Positions 1-8,553 of a DNA stretch of 64,000 bases are shown here, piece by piece (the stretch's first letter is position 1; each line of letters starts with the position of its first letter). The position numbers and the translations under genes were made by a program. This DNA comes from Bradyrhizobium sp. SZCCHNS1050. GTDB taxonomy: Bacteria > Pseudomonadota > Alphaproteobacteria > Rhizobiales > Xanthobacteraceae. A model generated the notes under the pieces. It did no database searches, was not told the DNA's origin, and worked only from the letters and a program-made list of their open reading frames with translations. The stretch lies in the NCBI RefSeq assembly GCF_032484785.1, contig NZ_JAUETR010000001.1, positions 1,608,501 to 1,672,500 on the forward strand, written 5' to 3'.

Positions 1-425
1 GTCTTCGAGCCCCGCTTTCCCCCGAACGATATCGCACCGACCTTCGAAGGCACGCCGGGATCAGCAAGGCTGACGTCCTGCCATTGTCCCCTAATCTCCC
101 CGTCCTCCGACGCCACCGTCTCGCCCGGTTTGCCGGGATCGACGACCCGAAGCGCCGGATAGCGGTATTCGGTCTTCCTGTCCTGTACGCCCTTCGCGTT
201 CGCCTCCACGGGGCTCAGACCCTTCACCCTAAGATAGCGGGCGAACGCCGGCTTCATCTCGTCCCGCACAGGTACGAGCTCGCAGAATTTCGATGTCACG
301 GCCCGCTCGAACCTGAACGCGGCCCCCCCGTCCGTCGTGGCGACGCGACAGATCGCCGAGAGATGACCGGCACGCAGCATGAATTCATCGAGACCGGCGA
401 GCGCCCGTCCTTCCAGGGGGATCAA
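1..425 (-). CDS. unknown protein, last visible gene of HerA/AAA/PLD operon (3' end outside window)
   Basis: A minus-strand frame stays open from a TTG codon at 425 to the window edge, giving 141 codons. The TTG overlaps the stop codon of the HerA-like gene (TTGA overlap), and a GGAGGG Shine-Dalgarno sits about 8 bases upstream, so translation is probably coupled. The visible N-terminal part begins roughly IPLEGRALAGLDEF and contains a conserved-looking stretch around VRDEMKPAFARYLRVKG. I do not recognise the family and see no catalytic motif in this part. By position it is the fourth gene of the operon and could be its nuclease or substrate-recognition subunit; that is inference only. Confidence 0.6.
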   Translation of the reverse strand, partial: MIPLEGRALAGLDEFMLRAGHLSAICRVATTDGGAAFRFERAVTSKFCELVPVRDEMKPAFARYLRVKGLSPVEANAKGVQDRKTEYRYPALRVVDPGKPGETVASEDGEIRGQWQDVSLADPGVPSKVGAISFGGKRGSK

Positions 426-1822
426 GCTTCGTACCCTCCGTGCGCCGAAATCCGCGGCCGAACGGCGGCGACGCAGACGCGCGGAAGCGTGGGAGCGTTT
501 CCGCACGAGAACGTCACGATGCCCGGCGTCAGCGATCGCAGCAAAGCGTCCACTCCCACCTTCTCACCATCGATCCGCGCTTCCGACGGCGGCGGAGACC
601 GCAGGTTCTCCAGCGCCACCGCCGCGTCCTTCGGCGCCGTTAGCTGATGCACTATCAGCGTCTCGACCTGGGAGGTCAGCCGACTGTCGAGCGCGCTCGG
701 CTGCTGGGTGGCGAGAGCAAGCGACAGTCCGTAATTTCTTCCTTCCTTCGCGTACTTGATGAAGGCGTCCCTCGCGATCGAGCCGCGGTCGGAGCCGGCG
801 AGCACATGCGCCTCGTCCAAGAGCACCCAGGTCCGAGGTATGTTCGACGAGATCGTCGCCTTGAGCTCCTCCGTCTCGGGTCCGGTCAGTTCGGGCTGCA
901 AATCCAGCCTCTTCTGCGCGAAGGAGGCGTCCCGCCGCTGCCGCAGGATCCTTCTCAGCAATACCGACACCATCACGTTCTTGAGATCGTCCTGCGCCCG
1001 TCCAAGCATGAGCACACTGACGCGGAACGGCTGGAGCAGCGCCGACAGATCCGTCGGTGTGCCCTGGAAAAGAGGGAGATCGCGAAAAGTCTCCAGACGC
1101 TGGCGGACGGCGCGGACGGTGTTGTCGCTGTAATTCACCGAGAAGGAGGGATCGCCCCCGAGGCAAGCCAGGAGCGCGTCGAAATCGTACGCCGTCGAAG
1201 GCGGCACCGAGCCGCCCGAACGGTCGCTGTAGCCGTAGAGCGACACCCGACCGATGAGGTCGGTCAGCAACATTCCCCGCGGTTCGGTCAGCATGTCGAT
1301 GTCGAAGAGCGCGCCCCAATCGCTCGACTCGAGGTCGGAGGCGCCGATCGCGAGCGAGCGCACGGACAGCGGGTCGATCTCGGGTCTCTCGAAGCCAGCC
1401 GGAATCCATACGTCGACGTTGAGAGGCTGTGACTTCATCCCTCCCTTCCGCATGTTGGCGAACTGGCGGCGAAGCTCCGCGGACCCCTCGTCCACCAGAG
1501 GGATTTGGGTGCTCCAGAAAATATCCATGATGTCGAGAACCAATGCGGCCCGCGGAGTCTGGATGCATGCGATCGCGGTATCGCCCATTCCAGCGGCCAG
1601 ACCTTCGGCGATCACGCCCAGCGAATAGGACTTGCCGGTTCCCCGCTTTCCGAAGATTGCCACGACCTGCTCGCCGGTGATGTCTAGCCAGAGCTTCCTG
1701 CGCGGCCCCGTCTCCGCCAAGGTGCCGAGCAGCACTTTGTCCTTGCCGCGACAAGAAGGGTCGCCCGCGACGATGTCGCCGGCGGTCTTGGAAATAGGGG
1801 GGTCAAGGGCAAAAGACGTCAT
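422..1822 (-). CDS. HerA-like (DUF87) P-loop ATPase
   Basis: A 466-residue P-loop ATPase of the HerA/FtsK-like translocase superfamily. Walker A is GKRGTGKS at residues 58-65, and the Walker B region reads TWVLLDEAH in the C-terminal half, followed by the sensor-like segment ALATQQPSALD. The N-terminal stretch LLGTLAETGPRRKLWLD is typical of the HAS-barrel-to-ATPase transition in HerA proteins. Proteins of this family form hexameric DNA translocases that usually work with a nuclease. The ATG lies one base after the stop of the upstream AAA gene and has a GAGGAT ribosome site. The PLD-nuclease and AAA partners suggest a DNA-targeting defence or DNA-processing complex; the exact system is not identified. 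Confidence 0.85.
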   Translation of the reverse strand: MTSFALDPPISKTAGDIVAGDPSCRGKDKVLLGTLAETGPRRKLWLDITGEQVVAIFGKRGTGKSYSLGVIAEGLAAGMGDTAIACIQTPRAALVLDIMDIFWSTQIPLVDEGSAELRRQFANMRKGGMKSQPLNVDVWIPAGFERPEIDPLSVRSLAIGASDLESSDWGALFDIDMLTEPRGMLLTDLIGRVSLYGYSDRSGGSVPPSTAYDFDALLACLGGDPSFSVNYSDNTVRAVRQRLETFRDLPLFQGTPTDLSALLQPFRVSVLMLGRAQDDLKNVMVSVLLRRILRQRRDASFAQKRLDLQPELTGPETEELKATISSNIPRTWVLLDEAHVLAGSDRGSIARDAFIKYAKEGRNYGLSLALATQQPSALDSRLTSQVETLIVHQLTAPKDAAVALENLRSPPPSEARIDGEKVGVDALLRSLTPGIVTFSCGNAPTLPRVCVAAVRPRISAHGGYEA

Positions 1823-1823
1823 T

Positions 1824-2987
1824 CTACATCCTCGCCTTCCGCAGGGAATCCGGGCCGATCAGCTTGAGATCGTCCTTCATCGCCCGAAACCCGACGTCGT
1901 CGAGCTTGTCGCATATCTCACGCGGCTTGGCCTGCTCCTGGTTGATGTTCCAATACTCGAGAAACTCCCGCCAGCCGTCGTCGGTGAAGGGATATCTGTC
2001 CCAGTCGTAGTCCGCCGAACTGATCTCGCCCGCGGCGACCGCCGCCTCGACCGCCGGCCGGTCTACGAACGCCTCGCGCAGCTTTGCCAGGAAGGTCGTG
2101 ACGTCGGTTGGATCGAGGTTCTTCAATTCTATTAGATTGTTCGATCCGAGCCTGCTGATGATCTGCGCGTCCGAAATGACGGTCGGAATGTTCCTCTGCC
2201 CCTTGCCGCTCAACGTATAGATGAAGCCGAAGGCATCGTTGTTGTCGTCGAAGATCGCCCTGTTGGCCGCTATCCAGTGACGTCGGGTCGCATCGTCGTT
2301 GTCGATGTCCTCAAGCTTCGCCGCTTCGTCCGCGATGAATACGAGTTGGCGACTCTCGACCGCCCGCACCAGGATCCCGCAGGCAAGCAGGACGCCGTAG
2401 AAGTCGTCGCTCTGTACGAGCGGTTCGCCGAGCCCGATGCTGGCCGCCTCCTTCGACCGCAGCCCCCTCAGGAAATCGAAGGACGTCAGCACCGCGGGCG
2501 GCGGCGTCTCGTCGGGAGACGCCAAAAGCAACTTGCCGAAGGCCTCCGCAACGTTTCCGCTGACACCTTTCGCCTTCAGATCGGCCACCACGTGCTTTCC
2601 GGTAGCACCTTGGTAGCCGTGAACCAACCTAATCAGTTCCCTCAGGCCGATCCGTTCCAAGAAGGGGCCCACGAGCTGATCGAACCGCGACTTGCTGGTG
2701 ATGTCGCCGAGCTCGACGATCACAGTCTTCGCCGGGTATTCTAGTAAGTTCTGCTCGAACCACCAAGAGACGTGATTTATCGAATGGGTCTTTCCGACGC
2801 CCCAATCCCCATACAGCACCATCTTCACGGTCTGCGCGGCGGCGAAGCGCCGCTCGATGCTCATGACGATCTCGCCGGAGATCTGGCTTTCATGGCAAAA
2901 CACGGATTGCCTGTCGCGCTGAACGTTTGGCTTGAAACTCGAACGTCCCGACGACAGATGAAACCACTCGGCTAGGGTTCGCGGCAT
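1824..2987 (-). CDS. AAA/P-loop ATPase of HerA-PLD operon
   Basis: A 387-residue ATPase with Walker A GDWGVGKT at residues 60-67 and a Walker B-like LVFIADEA about 140 residues later. The open frame extends further upstream, but the ATG at 2987 is preferred: AGGAGC lies 6 bases before it and it sits 8 bases after the stop of the PLD gene. The fold resembles the broad group of P-loop proteins with a sensing or regulatory role (the kind seen in BREX-like and KAP-like systems), but I cannot assign a named family. A helical C-terminal part follows the ATPase core. Probably regulates or assists the HerA ATPase and the nuclease encoded on either side. Confidence 0.75.
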   Translation of the reverse strand: MPRTLAEWFHLSSGRSSFKPNVQRDRQSVFCHESQISGEIVMSIERRFAAAQTVKMVLYGDWGVGKTHSINHVSWWFEQNLLEYPAKTVIVELGDITSKSRFDQLVGPFLERIGLRELIRLVHGYQGATGKHVVADLKAKGVSGNVAEAFGKLLLASPDETPPPAVLTSFDFLRGLRSKEAASIGLGEPLVQSDDFYGVLLACGILVRAVESRQLVFIADEAAKLEDIDNDDATRRHWIAANRAIFDDNNDAFGFIYTLSGKGQRNIPTVISDAQIISRLGSNNLIELKNLDPTDVTTFLAKLREAFVDRPAVEAAVAAGEISSADYDWDRYPFTDDGWREFLEYWNINQEQAKPREICDKLDDVGFRAMKDDLKLIGPDSLRKARM

Positions 2988-2995
2988 CTTTGCTC

Positions 2996-3490
2996 CTATT
3001 CCAGCGGGACGACGTCGTCGTGCGTCCGCAGCGTCGACGCGTACGACAACAGTTCGGATATCACGGCCGAGGTCGGATCGTCGCGGCCGGACCTGCTGCT
3101 GCGAAATTCGACCGCGAGCTCCTGGTTCTGCTCGTCCGCCGCCGGCGTGAGATTGGGGGAGCCGAATATCGCAGCCCGAAAACCGTTGCACTCGACGATG
3201 TAGAGCTTCGAATGAAGCGCCGCCGAACCGAATACTTCGTGGTTCGAATGTCGCCTCAGGCTCTGAATCGCGCGGAGGTGCCATACTGCCACGGGGGGTC
3301 TGGTGACGACGATCAGACGACAGGGCGTTCCGTTCAACGCCTGGACGATCCTGAAGACGGGATCACTCCCGGAGTCCGCCGAACCGATCCACGGAGCGAT
3401 CAACCAAACCCTGTATAGGCGCCGACTGTTCGCCTGGATGAGATCGGCGAAAGCGCTCAGCACGCCGTCGGTAATTATCGTGATCGACAT
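2996..3490 (-). CDS. phospholipase D-superfamily nuclease (single HKD motif)
   Basis: A 164-residue PLD-fold protein. One HKD-type motif is visible: HSKLYI at residues 93-98 followed 11 residues later by GSPN, the usual His-Lys-Asn arrangement. A single motif implies dimerisation to form one active site, as in small PLD nucleases such as Nuc or BfiI. The longer open frame starts at 3706, but the first 72 residues look non-coding; the ATG at 3490 (GGGGG about 12 bases upstream) fits the family size better. First gene of a tight operon with AAA and HerA-like ATPases, so DNA is the likely substrate. Confidence 0.75.
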   Translation of the reverse strand: MSITIITDGVLSAFADLIQANSRRLYRVWLIAPWIGSADSGSDPVFRIVQALNGTPCRLIVVTRPPVAVWHLRAIQSLRRHSNHEVFGSAALHSKLYIVECNGFRAAIFGSPNLTPAADEQNQELAVEFRSSRSGRDDPTSAVISELLSYASTLRTHDDVVPLE

Positions 3491-3977
3491 GTGACAAGCG
3501 AATCCCCCAATTGCAGCCTTTAAGGCATTGTCGCGAAAGTTGCATGTTTCCGCCGCCTTTCGCAATCCAGCAAAGGTTGAAATGCCGGACAGATTTCGGC
3601 GTCCCGCTGTCGCCTTGCCGAATCCGGTTACGGCATCTACGGGCGGATAGGAGGACAATTTTACCGCAACTAAGACGAGATCCGGCCGCCCCGGTTGGAG
3701 CGTCATTTTCCGTCACCCTCTGGGGCGGGACGGTCGGGGAAGACCTGGTCTCAAGATCAGACGTGGCCTGAATACGACGAAAAGTCGGGAGGGCGTTTCG
3801 AAGTGCAGCGGGCCGCGTGATCCTCGGGGCGCCCACGTGCGCAATGCGGGAAGCCGATCATGCGGCGAACCGGTCCAGTCCGCCGCAACCCGGGCTAATC
3901 CCGTTTCCAAGCTCCGCGCGCTCGATTCGGCAACGCACCGTTCCGATCTGCTGTAGGACGCCGACGGAGGAGGAAAC

Positions 3978-4600
3978 ATGAAACGTCGGACCGTCGTCGT
4001 CGATGGACCGCTCGCATTTCGCATGCGGCGGACTGCCGCTGCGCGCGATGCGGAAAGCGGCCCGCAGATGGTGACGCTGCCGCAGCTTGCCGTCCTTCTC
4101 GGAGGCGGTCTCGTCCGATCGGCCCTATCGCCGGATCTGGACGGCGCAATTCGCAAGCCATTCGCGAGCGCCGGCTTCCGGAACTCCATGGCATCCGCAA
4201 TCCTTCCGGCACGACCCGCGCCGGCGCCAGCATGCTTACCCGCGTCTGGAACGCGGACTTTCGACTGGACGACCGGACCGCGGCATCAGCGCGCGGCTCG
4301 GCGACGATCGAGACGCGCGTCCGTGCAAACCTACCGCTGGCAGTTCTGTCGCCGCGCGACCTTCGCGACTCGGGCCTGGAACGGCTGGCGAACGCTCCCG
4401 TGGTCGGCGGGTTCAGTCGAATTCATCCGCGTCGCACCGGCTTGGCGCCCATTGCTAGACGGATTGGCGCGGGCAGTGTGGCTGATGTGGAGCGATCCCG
4501 GCGCCGCCGAGGCGTCATTGTTTCCGGGCGAGGTGCACCGATCACTTCCCTTAGCGCGACTGCCACCCAGCAAATGCCGGTATCGATTCCGGAGTTCCCT
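3978..4600 (+). pseudogene. multiply frameshifted conserved gene (possible nuclease/helicase-associated protein)
   Basis: An excellent ribosome site (GGAGGAGGAAAC) precedes an ATG at 3978, and the first about 60 codons look coding (MKRRTVVVDGPLAFRMRR, then TLPQLAVLLGGG). The coding signal then moves to other frames: MLTRVWNADFRLDD and SPRDLRDSGLERLANAP in the frame of 4232, then VEFIRVAPAWRPLLDGLA back in the first frame near 4410-4450. The pieces read as one protein when joined across at least three frameshifts, and the 3' part is missing. The N-terminus resembles a conserved protein of rhizobial islands that I associate with PD-(D/E)XK/AddB-like nucleases, but this is recall, not a search result. 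Confidence 0.5.
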
Positions 4601-4656
4601 GATCGCCAAGCGATCAAGCTCACTGCCTCTGTACCGTTGGCTCAGCTCACCCCTGC

Positions 4657-4821
4657 CTAATCGGGAAGCGCGGCAATCAATTCCCAGCCTTCAGCAACAT
4701 CGTCGAAAAGCTCGACGATGTCGGGATCCAGACGAGCGTCTTCATCCTGGAACTCGGGCATCCGATCATGCGACAAGCCAATTGTATCCGGCCAATCATC
4801 GGGAGCACAGGCTCCAGGCAA
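4657..4821 (-). pseudogene. acidic C-terminal remnant or small ORF
   Basis: A 54-codon minus-strand frame (TTG at 4821, stop at 4657) encodes a strongly acidic peptide containing PEFQDEDARLDPDIVELFDD, with the residue balance of a real protein end rather than a random frame. A stop lies shortly upstream and there is no convincing start, so it is more likely the 3' end of a lost gene than a complete one. Family not recognised. Confidence 0.3.
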
Positions 4822-4845
4822 ATAGGATCTATTTTTTGCCTAGCT

Positions 4846-4943
4846 CTTTATAGGCAGGTCCCTTAGGGCTCTGCGGTGAGCCTTTATACGCAGGTCCCTT
4901 TTAGACCCGCGGAGCCGTAGTTCCCTTTCGACCCTGCGGACGC
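4846..4943 (+). repeat. three imperfect tandem direct repeats, about 36-bp period
   Basis: Two copies beginning CTTTATAGGCAGGTCCCTT (4846) and CTTTATACGCAGGTCCCTT (4882) each end in a CTGCGG or CCGCGG block and are exactly 36 bases apart. A third, shortened copy (GTAGTTCCCTTTCGACCCTGCGG, split here as GTAGTTCCC then TTTCGACCCTGCGG) follows from 4917. There are no unique spacers. The array could be an iteron-like binding region of a former mobile element or an unstable tandem duplication. Confidence 0.6.
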
Positions 4944-4953
4944 GCCGAGTTAT

Positions 4954-5508
4954 CTATAGACACGGGCAAATCGGCGGACGACATAGTCGATCTCGCCGAA
5001 CCGGTGTCCGTCCACCATTAGTTGCGCTTCGCCGGTGCGGCGCAAAACGCGCCCCCGGCTCCAACATCCGCCCCAGCGTCCCTGATGATGGCGATCGCAG
5101 CAATCCGATCTCCGTCACATCCTGTCCGTCGACGAGCGCCTTTGCAGCGATCACGAGCGCGCGCCAGCATAGGTCGACCTCCGGTGGAGCCTCGCGCATC
5201 CATAGGGGGGCCGAAAACAATGTCAGCCCATCTATCAAGATGTCATGCAATGATACTCTGCATTAGATAGGTAGCAAGTTTCGCGCGATCACGGTCGCGG
5301 GCGCGCTCCACCGCTTGAGCGACCTGCGGGTCGTCCTTGTGCGACGGCCTCCAGCTCGGCAAGTTCGTTGCTCTTCCGCAGCACCGATGGGAGCGTGGCG
5401 GCTCACACATCGCCTTGGCGAACTCGGCGATCGCCCGGCGAACGTTTCACCAAGAGGCGCTCGGCGCGGGACCTCGCGCTCGGCAAGACGGGCGTCAGGA
5501 AAATTCAC
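4954..5508 (-). pseudogene. decayed minus-strand genes (fragments in several frames)
   Basis: Coding-looking pieces on the minus strand are scattered over different frames: RKSNELAELEAVAQ, then after a frame change DDPQVAQAVERARDRDRAKL running to a stop near 5254, then EVDLCWRALVIAAKALVDGQ, IAAIAIIRDAGADVGAGGAF and finally VDGHRFGEIDYVVRRFARVY near 4960. The pieces join only with one-base shifts. At least two overlapping genes seem to have stood here. I cannot name the families; they are most likely part of a degraded mobile-element module. Confidence 0.4.
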
Positions 5509-5599
5509 GATACCCGCACAACCTCACGCTGAATTGCGATGAAGACGAATATGGGCGCAATCCCAACGCACCGCTCGCCCTCAACGTGTCGAGCGACTA

Positions 5600-5628
5600 T
5601 TGACAGCTAATACGATATCGATAGTATT
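5600..5628 (+). promoter_or_regulatory. sigma70-type promoter with overlapping palindrome
   Basis: A perfect TTGACA at 5600-5605 is followed after 16 bases by TAGTAT (5622-5627), about 64 bases before the lipoprotein ATG. An interrupted inverted repeat AATAC...GTATT (5609-5628) centred on GATATCGATA overlaps the -10 element and could be an operator. Confidence 0.5.
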
Positions 5629-5691
5629 TTCTCATTTTGCGTGCATTCTATTGAGGGTAGTTCGTGTTCGCTTAGGGGGTGAGGGCGGACA

Positions 5692-6729
5692 ATGCTTCGG
5701 AACGCGATATTTGCGCTTGGCAGTCTCTCGCTGTTGGCGGGTTGCGCCATCCATCCGGCCCCGGAGGATGTTACGGGGGTCGATACCGTCGATATCGTGA
5801 AACAGATACGCTGCGAGACCCGCGAGGCCTTGACGCAGCTCATCAAGGTCAAGCTTGAGGACTGGGCCAATCGCGGCAGCCCAGAGGCCGCGAGGCTGTC
5901 GCAGCAATACGCAAGCGATCCTGAGACGATCTCCGACTTCGGTCCTGGCCAGTTTCCGGGGCCGGAATACGTGGAGGTTCGACGTTTCATCAAGGTGTTC
6001 GCCGAGACGGCCATCGCATACAATTTCGAACTCACAATGACCGAGAACAACGATCTCACGACCGATATCGGCTTAGTACGGCCGCTCCTATCCCCGAAGG
6101 TCACGCTCGGAATCAGTGCCGGAGCAAAGCGTAAGCGCAGCAATCTGCGCACGTTCACGACCGCAGACACGTTTGGCTACCTTATCAGCCAGCTGAACCG
6201 CAAGAACCGCTATGACGAGCACTATTGCGACGGAAAGGTGGTTCGGGAAAACTACATCTATCCGCTGTCGGGCCGGGTCGGCATCGACAAGACGGTCGTC
6301 ACTTTCGTCGAACTGAGCGTGTTTGGCAGTCTCGGAGGCGAGAAGGGCAAGGGTCCGCCCACGATGGCTGACAAGCTGACCTTCACGACGGTCGTCAATA
6401 TCTCCGCCAATCCGAAGATCGAATTTACGCCCGTCACCAGCGCTTTCCAACTGGCGAGCGCCGGTCTTAATGCAAATGCAGACCGCACTGATACCCACCA
6501 GGTCTCGGTTGGCCTCTCACTGGGTGACTCGGCCATGGCCGACCTCGGCGCATTGCGGACATTCGGGTTTTCGCCTGAACGAGGCCCGATGAGAAGCCCG
6601 GCACCGGTGAGATATGGGCTTTACCACGGCGAGCGCGTGACCGGGGGCGGCACACCAGCGGAACAGCGGGCTGTGGAGGCGATCGACCAACTCAAGCGTC
6701 GCGAATTGCAGCTGATACCACCGCCATAG
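5692..6729 (+). CDS. outer-membrane or periplasmic lipoprotein of unknown function
   Basis: A 345-residue protein with a lipoprotein signal: hydrophobic residues 4-16 followed by the lipobox LLAGC with Cys18 as the lipidation site. The mature part has no family I recognise; it contains a region around TPVTSAFQLASAGLNANADR that could be beta-rich. Its start ATG follows GAGGGCGG, and it lies under a good promoter. The stop at 6729 is 17 bases before a small gene with a duplicated motif, so the two probably form a transcript. Probably faces the periplasm; the role is unknown. Confidence 0.75.
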   Translation: MLRNAIFALGSLSLLAGCAIHPAPEDVTGVDTVDIVKQIRCETREALTQLIKVKLEDWANRGSPEAARLSQQYASDPETISDFGPGQFPGPEYVEVRRFIKVFAETAIAYNFELTMTENNDLTTDIGLVRPLLSPKVTLGISAGAKRKRSNLRTFTTADTFGYLISQLNRKNRYDEHYCDGKVVRENYIYPLSGRVGIDKTVVTFVELSVFGSLGGEKGKGPPTMADKLTFTTVVNISANPKIEFTPVTSAFQLASAGLNANADRTDTHQVSVGLSLGDSAMADLGALRTFGFSPERGPMRSPAPVRYGLYHGERVTGGGTPAEQRAVEAIDQLKRRELQLIPPP

Positions 6730-6746
6730 CTGGAGGCTGACGTACC

Positions 6747-7001
6747 ATGGCCAAGAAGGCAGCGAAACCGAAGAAGAAGCCCACTGCGCCAGCAGCTGGC
6801 AACAAGAAACGCAAGGTCACAATCGAAGTCTTCGACCCGTTCGGTCCGGGATTTCGGGTGTTCCACAAGCAAGGCGTCAAAAGAACCCATATCGGCGGCT
6901 CAGCCGAGCTCGCTGCCGACGATCAGACCGGAGACAAATTGACCCTCGATATCTTCGACCCGTTCGGTCCGGGATTCAGAGTGGTGAACAAGACCACGTA
7001 A
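6747..7001 (+). CDS. small protein with duplicated FDPFGPGFRV motif
   Basis: An 84-residue protein with a Lys/Ala/Pro-rich basic N-terminus (residues 1-23) and two nearly identical blocks: TIEVFDPFGPGFRVFH (25-40) and TLDIFDPFGPGFRVVN (66-81), a 41-residue period. The DNA of the two blocks is identical over about 25 bases. GGAGG lies about 11 bases before the ATG. It follows the lipoprotein gene closely. No known domain is recognised. The basic tail plus a repeated aromatic/Gly-Pro peptide suggests a binding or displayed peptide rather than an enzyme; this is inference. Confidence 0.65.
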   Translation: MAKKAAKPKKKPTAPAAGNKKRKVTIEVFDPFGPGFRVFHKQGVKRTHIGGSAELAADDQTGDKLTLDIFDPFGPGFRVVNKTT

Positions 7002-7173
7002 TCCACGGCGGCGACATGGCTCTTGGATCGGCACACGAGCAAGCCCGATGCGCCCCATAGCATCCAATGGCTCGCGTGACAGTGGTTCGCGGCTGCGCAT
7101 CAGTCCGAACATGCAATGTTTCTGTTCTTAGCCCGATGTGATCATTCGATGCGACTGATCTTGCCCCCAAGTT

Positions 7174-8103
7174 TTATCCAGATCTGAGTTCGTTCGGGCG
7201 GTTGGATGTGCCCATCTGGGCGGTCGTAGCGGCGGGAGCTGGCGCGGAGCTCTCGGCATAGCGCAGCGCCAGATCCCGACGCGGATTGCAGGTGGCGGCG
7301 AACTCGGATGGCGTCTTCCATCCGAGCTGGGAGTGCGGCCGAGCGTCGTTATAGTCGGTCCGCCAGCATCGGAGCGCGACGCGGGCCTGGGCGAGCGAGG
7401 TGAACAGGGTCTCGTTCAACAGTTCATCCCGCAGGCGGCCGTTGAAGCTCTCGATGAAGGCGTTCTGCATGGGTTTGCCCGGCGCGATGTAGTGCCAGGC
7501 GACACGGCTCTGATCGGTCCATGTCAGGATGGCATTGCTCGTGAGCTCGCTGCCGTTGTCGCTCACCACCATCTTGGGCTTGGCGCGCTCGGCGACCAGC
7601 CGGTCCAGCTCCCGAGCGACCCGGGCGCCCGAGAGTGAAGTGTCGGGCACCAGCGCTAGGCACTCGCGGGTGCAGTCGTCGACGACGGTCAGGATGCGGA
7701 AGCGCCGGCCATTGGTCATCTGATCCGACACGAAGTCGAGCGACCAGCGATCATTCGGGAGCAGCGGCACCGTCATCGGAGTTCGTGTGCCGAGGGCCCG
7801 CTTGCGGCCACCTCTGCGGCGCACCGTGAGCCGTTCCTCCCGGTACAGCCGGAACAGCTTCTTGTGATTGACCGCATAGCCCTCCCGCTTGAGCAGGACG
7901 TGCAGGCGACGATAGCCGAAGCGGCGGCACTCATGGGCGATCGCCCTCATGCGCTGCCGCAGCCCGGCATCATCGGCCCGGCTCGTCTGATATCTGACCG
8001 TCATGCGGCAACATCCGATGGCTTTACACGCCCGCCGTTCGCTCATCCCGTGAACACCCATGAGATGTGCGACAGCTTTCCGCTTCGCAGCGGGCGTTAC
8101 CAC
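7174..8103 (-). CDS. IS3-family transposase OrfB (DDE integrase core)
   Basis: A 309-residue rve/DDE transposase. The catalytic acidic residues lie in [15 protein letters not shown] and [20 protein letters not shown] at 8103 overlaps the orfA stop, so expression is by frameshift fusion or reinitiation. The C-terminal tail after [10 protein letters not shown] is Ala/Pro-rich. No disabling mutation is seen, so the element may be active. Confidence 0.88.
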   Translation of the reverse strand: MVTPAAKRKAVAHLMGVHGMSERRACKAIGCCRMTVRYQTSRADDAGLRQRMRAIAHECRRFGYRRLHVLLKREGYAVNHKKLFRLYREERLTVRRRGGRKRALGTRTPMTVPLLPNDRWSLDFVSDQMTNGRRFRILTVVDDCTRECLALVPDTSLSGARVARELDRLVAERAKPKMVVSDNGSELTSNAILTWTDQSRVAWHYIAPGKPMQNAFIESFNGRLRDELLNETLFTSLAQARVALRCWRTDYNDARPHSQLGWKTPSEFAATCNPRRDLALRYAESSAPAPAATTAQMGTSNRPNELRSG

Positions 8104-8363
8104 TTCTTTCCCAGGAGATCCTTCAGCGCTGCATTGTCCAGCATGGCGTCCGCCAGCAGCCGCTTGAGCCGCGTGTTCTCGTCCTCCAGCGTCTTCAGCC
8201 GCTTGGCCTCCGAGACGTCCATTCCGCCGAACTTGGCCTTCCACTTGTAAATGCTGGCGTCGCTCACGCCATGCTTGCGGCAGAGATCGGCGACCGGAAC
8301 GCCAGCCTCGTGCTCCTTCAAAATCCCAATGATCTGCTCTTCCGTAAAGCGGCTGCGCTTCAT
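8097..8363 (-). CDS. IS3-family transposase OrfA (helix-turn-helix)
   Basis: An 88-residue protein starting [19 protein letters not shown], with the HTH of IS3 OrfA ([18 protein letters not shown]) and a leucine-zipper-like C-terminus ([20 protein letters not shown]) used for multimerisation and end binding. It ends at LLGKKW. The GGGAAAG run just before the stop is where a -1 shift would produce the OrfAB transposase. Intact. Confidence 0.88.
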   Translation of the reverse strand: MKRSRFTEEQIIGILKEHEAGVPVADLCRKHGVSDASIYKWKAKFGGMDVSEAKRLKTLEDENTRLKRLLADAMLDNAALKDLLGKKW

Positions 8364-8553
8364 GCTCTGGTCCTCGTTGGGGCCAGAACGAACTTCAAGC
8401 TGGATTAGGCCCGAGGGGGCAAGGTCATTTCCCCACCAATACCAACGTCTGAGCGCGCGGTAGTTGGCCATCCTCTCCTGTTACCAATGGGAGGTTCGTT
8501 AGCAGTGGGGTGCCGACTGCCCCCGGTTGCCGGCCCAACTTAGCAAACCGGCC

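Larger units (their letters stand above)
7156..8427 (-). mobile_element. IS3-family insertion sequence (IS407-like group)
   Basis: About 1.27 kb, bounded by inverted repeats that read TGATCTTGCCCCC at the left and TGACCTTGCCCCC (reverse complement) at the right, with further similarity inside. It carries orfA and orfB on the minus strand with the usual -1 overlap. The bases next to the two ends (CGAC on the left, TTTC on the right) do not match, so no target-site duplication is present. Confidence 0.85.

Noticed and set aside
4846..4943. CRISPR array
   Set aside because: The three copies are directly adjacent and imperfect, with no unique spacers and no cas genes.
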